From NCBI GenBank assembly GCA_937897315.1, contig CALCNS010000158.1, positions 1-7,708 on the forward strand: 7,708 nucleotides of DNA. The letters run 5' to 3'. A model generated the notes under the pieces. That model searched no databases, was not told where the DNA came from, and saw nothing but the letters and a program-made list of their open reading frames with translations. The translations under genes and the position numbers were made by a program. This document shows positions 6,115-7,708 of this stretch, in pieces. The stretch comes from an uncultured Bacillota bacterium (GTDB lineage: Bacteria > Bacillota > JAAYKD01). The first letter of the stretch is position 1, and each line of letters begins with the position of its first letter.

Positions 6115-7118
6115 AGTGGCTCAGAGATCATCGAAAGTATTTGCTGATCTTGGCAATCCTCGTGGTAGTCGAGTTGGTTGCTCTATACTATCCGCTGGAT
6201 TTCATCGTGTATCATGGAGGACAAGCCACCGATTTATCTCCTTACGTTATCGTAGAGAATGGAGATACCAATGATGTGGGTACGCTCTATATGCTGAGTA
6301 TCTATACCTCAAGAGGAACCGGTGCACTGTGGATACGATCATTGTTTGATGAAGACATGGATATAAAGCCCATACAAGCAGTGATGCCTCAGGATATGAG
6401 CATGGAAGAGTATCAAGAGCAAATGAAGAAGAACATGTCCGACAGTCAAAAAAAAGCCACCCTATTGGCACTTCAAACTGCTGGGTTGCCGGTTGAAGTC
6501 GAGGGTGGTGGGTTGTTGATAAATGGTTTTACTGAGAACACCAAAATGAAGGATGTGCTACGTGAAGGAGACGTGCTTTTGTCCTTCCAAGGGCAAAGAT
6601 TGCTGCTAAATGAAGATTTGCAGTTGAAATTAAAGCAAAAGTCTCCGGGAGATACCATAGGGCTCACCGTTCTTCGGGAAGGTGTGACCCGAGAAGTAGA
6701 AGGTGTTTTGGTTGGAGATGAGAATGGAAATGCCAAACTGGGCATTTACATTAGCCCACAAGCATGGAGTGTACAATATCATCAGAGCATTGAATTTGCA
6801 GATGAAGAAATCGGTGGAGGTTCAGCCGGACTGATGATGACTTTGCAAATCCTCAATCAGCTCATAGAGAACGATATCACAGCAGGACACCAAATTGCCG
6901 GAACTGGGACAATTCGGTTGGATGGTAGTATAGGGCCCATAGAAGGGGTTCGCCAAAAATTACGTGCTGCAGAACAAGCCCATGCGGAGTATTTCTTGGT
7001 AGCCAGCGAGAATGCCGAGCAAGCGAAAGAATTGGCGAAAGAAATTCAAGTGGTCTCGGTGGCTACTCTTCAGGAAGCGCTTCAGTTTCTCCAGACATTG
7101 CCACCGAGATACGAATAG
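6111..7118 (+). CDS. ylbL: membrane-anchored PDZ/Lon-type serine protease (YlbL/SepM family)
   Basis: The 335-residue protein has one N-terminal membrane helix (about 11-29) after a short basic stretch, placing the rest outside the membrane. A PDZ domain lies at about 130-215, and a Lon-type (S16) protease domain fills the C-terminus. The catalytic serine is in GGGSAG (Ser238) and the lysine in IEGVRQK (Lys283). The 45-residue spacing is the same as the Ser234/Lys279 dyad of B. subtilis YlbL. Family members include SepM, which trims competence pheromone in streptococci, and YlbL, which removes the cell-division inhibitor YneA after DNA damage. No substrate gene is visible here, so the exact role is open. 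The start shares an ATGA with the rsmD stop and has GAGGAAGG nine bases upstream. No terminator follows, and its last 56 bases overlap tmcAL. Confidence 0.93.
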   Translation: MKWLRDHRKYLLILAILVVVELVALYYPLDFIVYHGGQATDLSPYVIVENGDTNDVGTLYMLSIYTSRGTGALWIRSLFDEDMDIKPIQAVMPQDMSMEEYQEQMKKNMSDSQKKATLLALQTAGLPVEVEGGGLLINGFTENTKMKDVLREGDVLLSFQGQRLLLNEDLQLKLKQKSPGDTIGLTVLREGVTREVEGVLVGDENGNAKLGIYISPQAWSVQYHQSIEFADEEIGGGSAGLMMTLQILNQLIENDITAGHQIAGTGTIRLDGSIGPIEGVRQKLRAAEQAHAEYFLVASENAEQAKELAKEIQVVSVATLQEALQFLQTLPPRYE

Positions 7119-7708
7119 GCATTTGCTTACACCATAAACCAGGTTGTCGATAAGGGGCTGGCAATGCCAAGGTCCAAACCTCGGAAGCCAGCCGGTCGAT
7201 ATCGAGCAATCGTTTTCCATAGTCGGTTAACTCCGCTCGTTGACGCACGGGACGAGTGATTAAAGGGATACCGGAAATTTTTCTCCACTGTGACAAGAGC
7301 TTTTGACCGGTTGCATTATAAGCCAAAACCAAAGCATAGGGCATGGGGGTTTGGGGTGCGGGGAGATCGGATTTACGAATCCCCAGTAACAAATGAAACA
7401 GACTTCGCTGCAACTTACTATAGGGATATCGCTTGCTTTTCACAGAACGAATGAATTCCTGTATGGTTGCGGCGTTTCGAAATAACATAAAACGATTTTC
7501 CAACCCTTCGACCATCTCCGGGAGCTCAGCAATATCGTCGAGGTTTGCACGTTGAAGTAGGGTTAAGATTTGAGCCGAGAACTGCTCTGTGGAAGTGATG
7601 AGTCTGCTCTGAGCTCGTTCTTCTTCTAGAACGGCATAAGAAGCAGCCGGAAGATGTGCATACAAAGAAACCCCTTCAGACAATGCCTTTCTTAATGCAC
7701 TGGCACTC
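7063..7708 (-). CDS. tmcAL: tRNA(Met) cytidine acetate ligase TmcAL (YlbM), C-terminal part
   Basis: The reading frame is open to the right edge, so the N-terminus with its nucleotidyltransferase HxGH site is outside the window; 214 residues remain. The visible part starts with SASALRKAL, the end of the nucleotidyltransferase-like domain (compare SATAIR-type motifs). It continues with EGLENR (residues 67-72 of the fragment) and KRYPYSKLQR (92-101), both conserved in TmcAL. The enzyme uses acetate and ATP to acetylate the wobble cytidine of elongator tRNA-Met. A TTG at 7683 is not a real start, because conserved family sequence continues upstream of it. The gene converges on ylbL and overlaps it by 56 bases; no terminator for it is visible. 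In many Bacillota ylbM is likewise close to ylbL. Confidence 0.92.
   Translation of the reverse strand, partial: SASALRKALSEGVSLYAHLPAASYAVLEEERAQSRLITSTEQFSAQILTLLQRANLDDIAELPEMVEGLENRFMLFRNAATIQEFIRSVKSKRYPYSKLQRSLFHLLLGIRKSDLPAPQTPMPYALVLAYNATGQKLLSQWRKISGIPLITRPVRQRAELTDYGKRLLDIDRLASEVWTLALPAPYRQPGLWCKQMPIRISVAMSGETEALPEE

Noticed and set aside
7156..7193. GGCTGGC/GCCAGCC inverted repeat as a terminator for ylbL
   Set aside because: It has a 24-base loop, no T run on either strand, and lies within tmcAL coding sequence.

Overview
The window looks like ordinary chromosomal DNA from a Gram-positive bacterium of the phylum Bacillota (Firmicutes). The reasons are gene content and order: rpmB, then the fakA/yloV fatty-acid kinase gene, recG, rsmD and a YlbL/SepM-type membrane protease, ending beside tmcAL (ylbM). 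tRNA genes encode their own CCA, Shine-Dalgarno sites are strong, TTG and GTG starts are used, and terminators are hairpins with T tracts. The L28 protein is the four-cysteine zinc form, common in clostridial-type lineages. I cannot fix the class or genus. Two genes often found in such clusters are missing here: no Asp23-family gene lies between rpmB and fakA, and no coaD lies between rsmD and the protease.

Layout. Positions 1-180 hold the probable 3' end of a tRNA running in from the left, a terminator, tRNA-Pro(CGG) and a second terminator. On the minus strand follows a CorA-type magnesium channel (184-1113). Its TTG start is oddly placed against the Shine-Dalgarno. A divergent promoter region leads to tRNA-Thr(CGT) (1221-1296). 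A long symmetric hairpin then ends both tRNA-Thr and the convergent rpmB (1376-1567, minus). A 193-base divergent region separates rpmB from fakA. It holds a promoter for each gene, a 20-base dyad over the fakA -10 box and a short leader hairpin.

From 1761 to 7118 four genes run on the plus strand: fakA, recG, rsmD and ylbL. A strong terminator hairpin sits between fakA and recG, directly before the recG Shine-Dalgarno. This moves the recG start to a TTG at 3489 and suggests that recG is fed by readthrough or by a promoter I cannot place. rsmD follows recG by 19 bases, and rsmD/ylbL overlap by ATGA, so these three probably form one transcription unit. The minus-strand tmcAL overlaps the end of ylbL by 56 bases and runs off the right edge, so only its C-terminal part is present.

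Functionally the genes are housekeeping: translation (tRNAs, L28, 16S rRNA methylation by RsmD, tRNA-Met wobble acetylation by TmcAL), use of exogenous fatty acids (FakA), fork rescue (RecG), Mg2+ uptake (CorA) and membrane-surface proteolysis (YlbL). I see no mobile element, CRISPR array, defence system or biosynthetic cluster, and no strong candidate for an undescribed system. The points worth a second look are regulatory or concern start sites.
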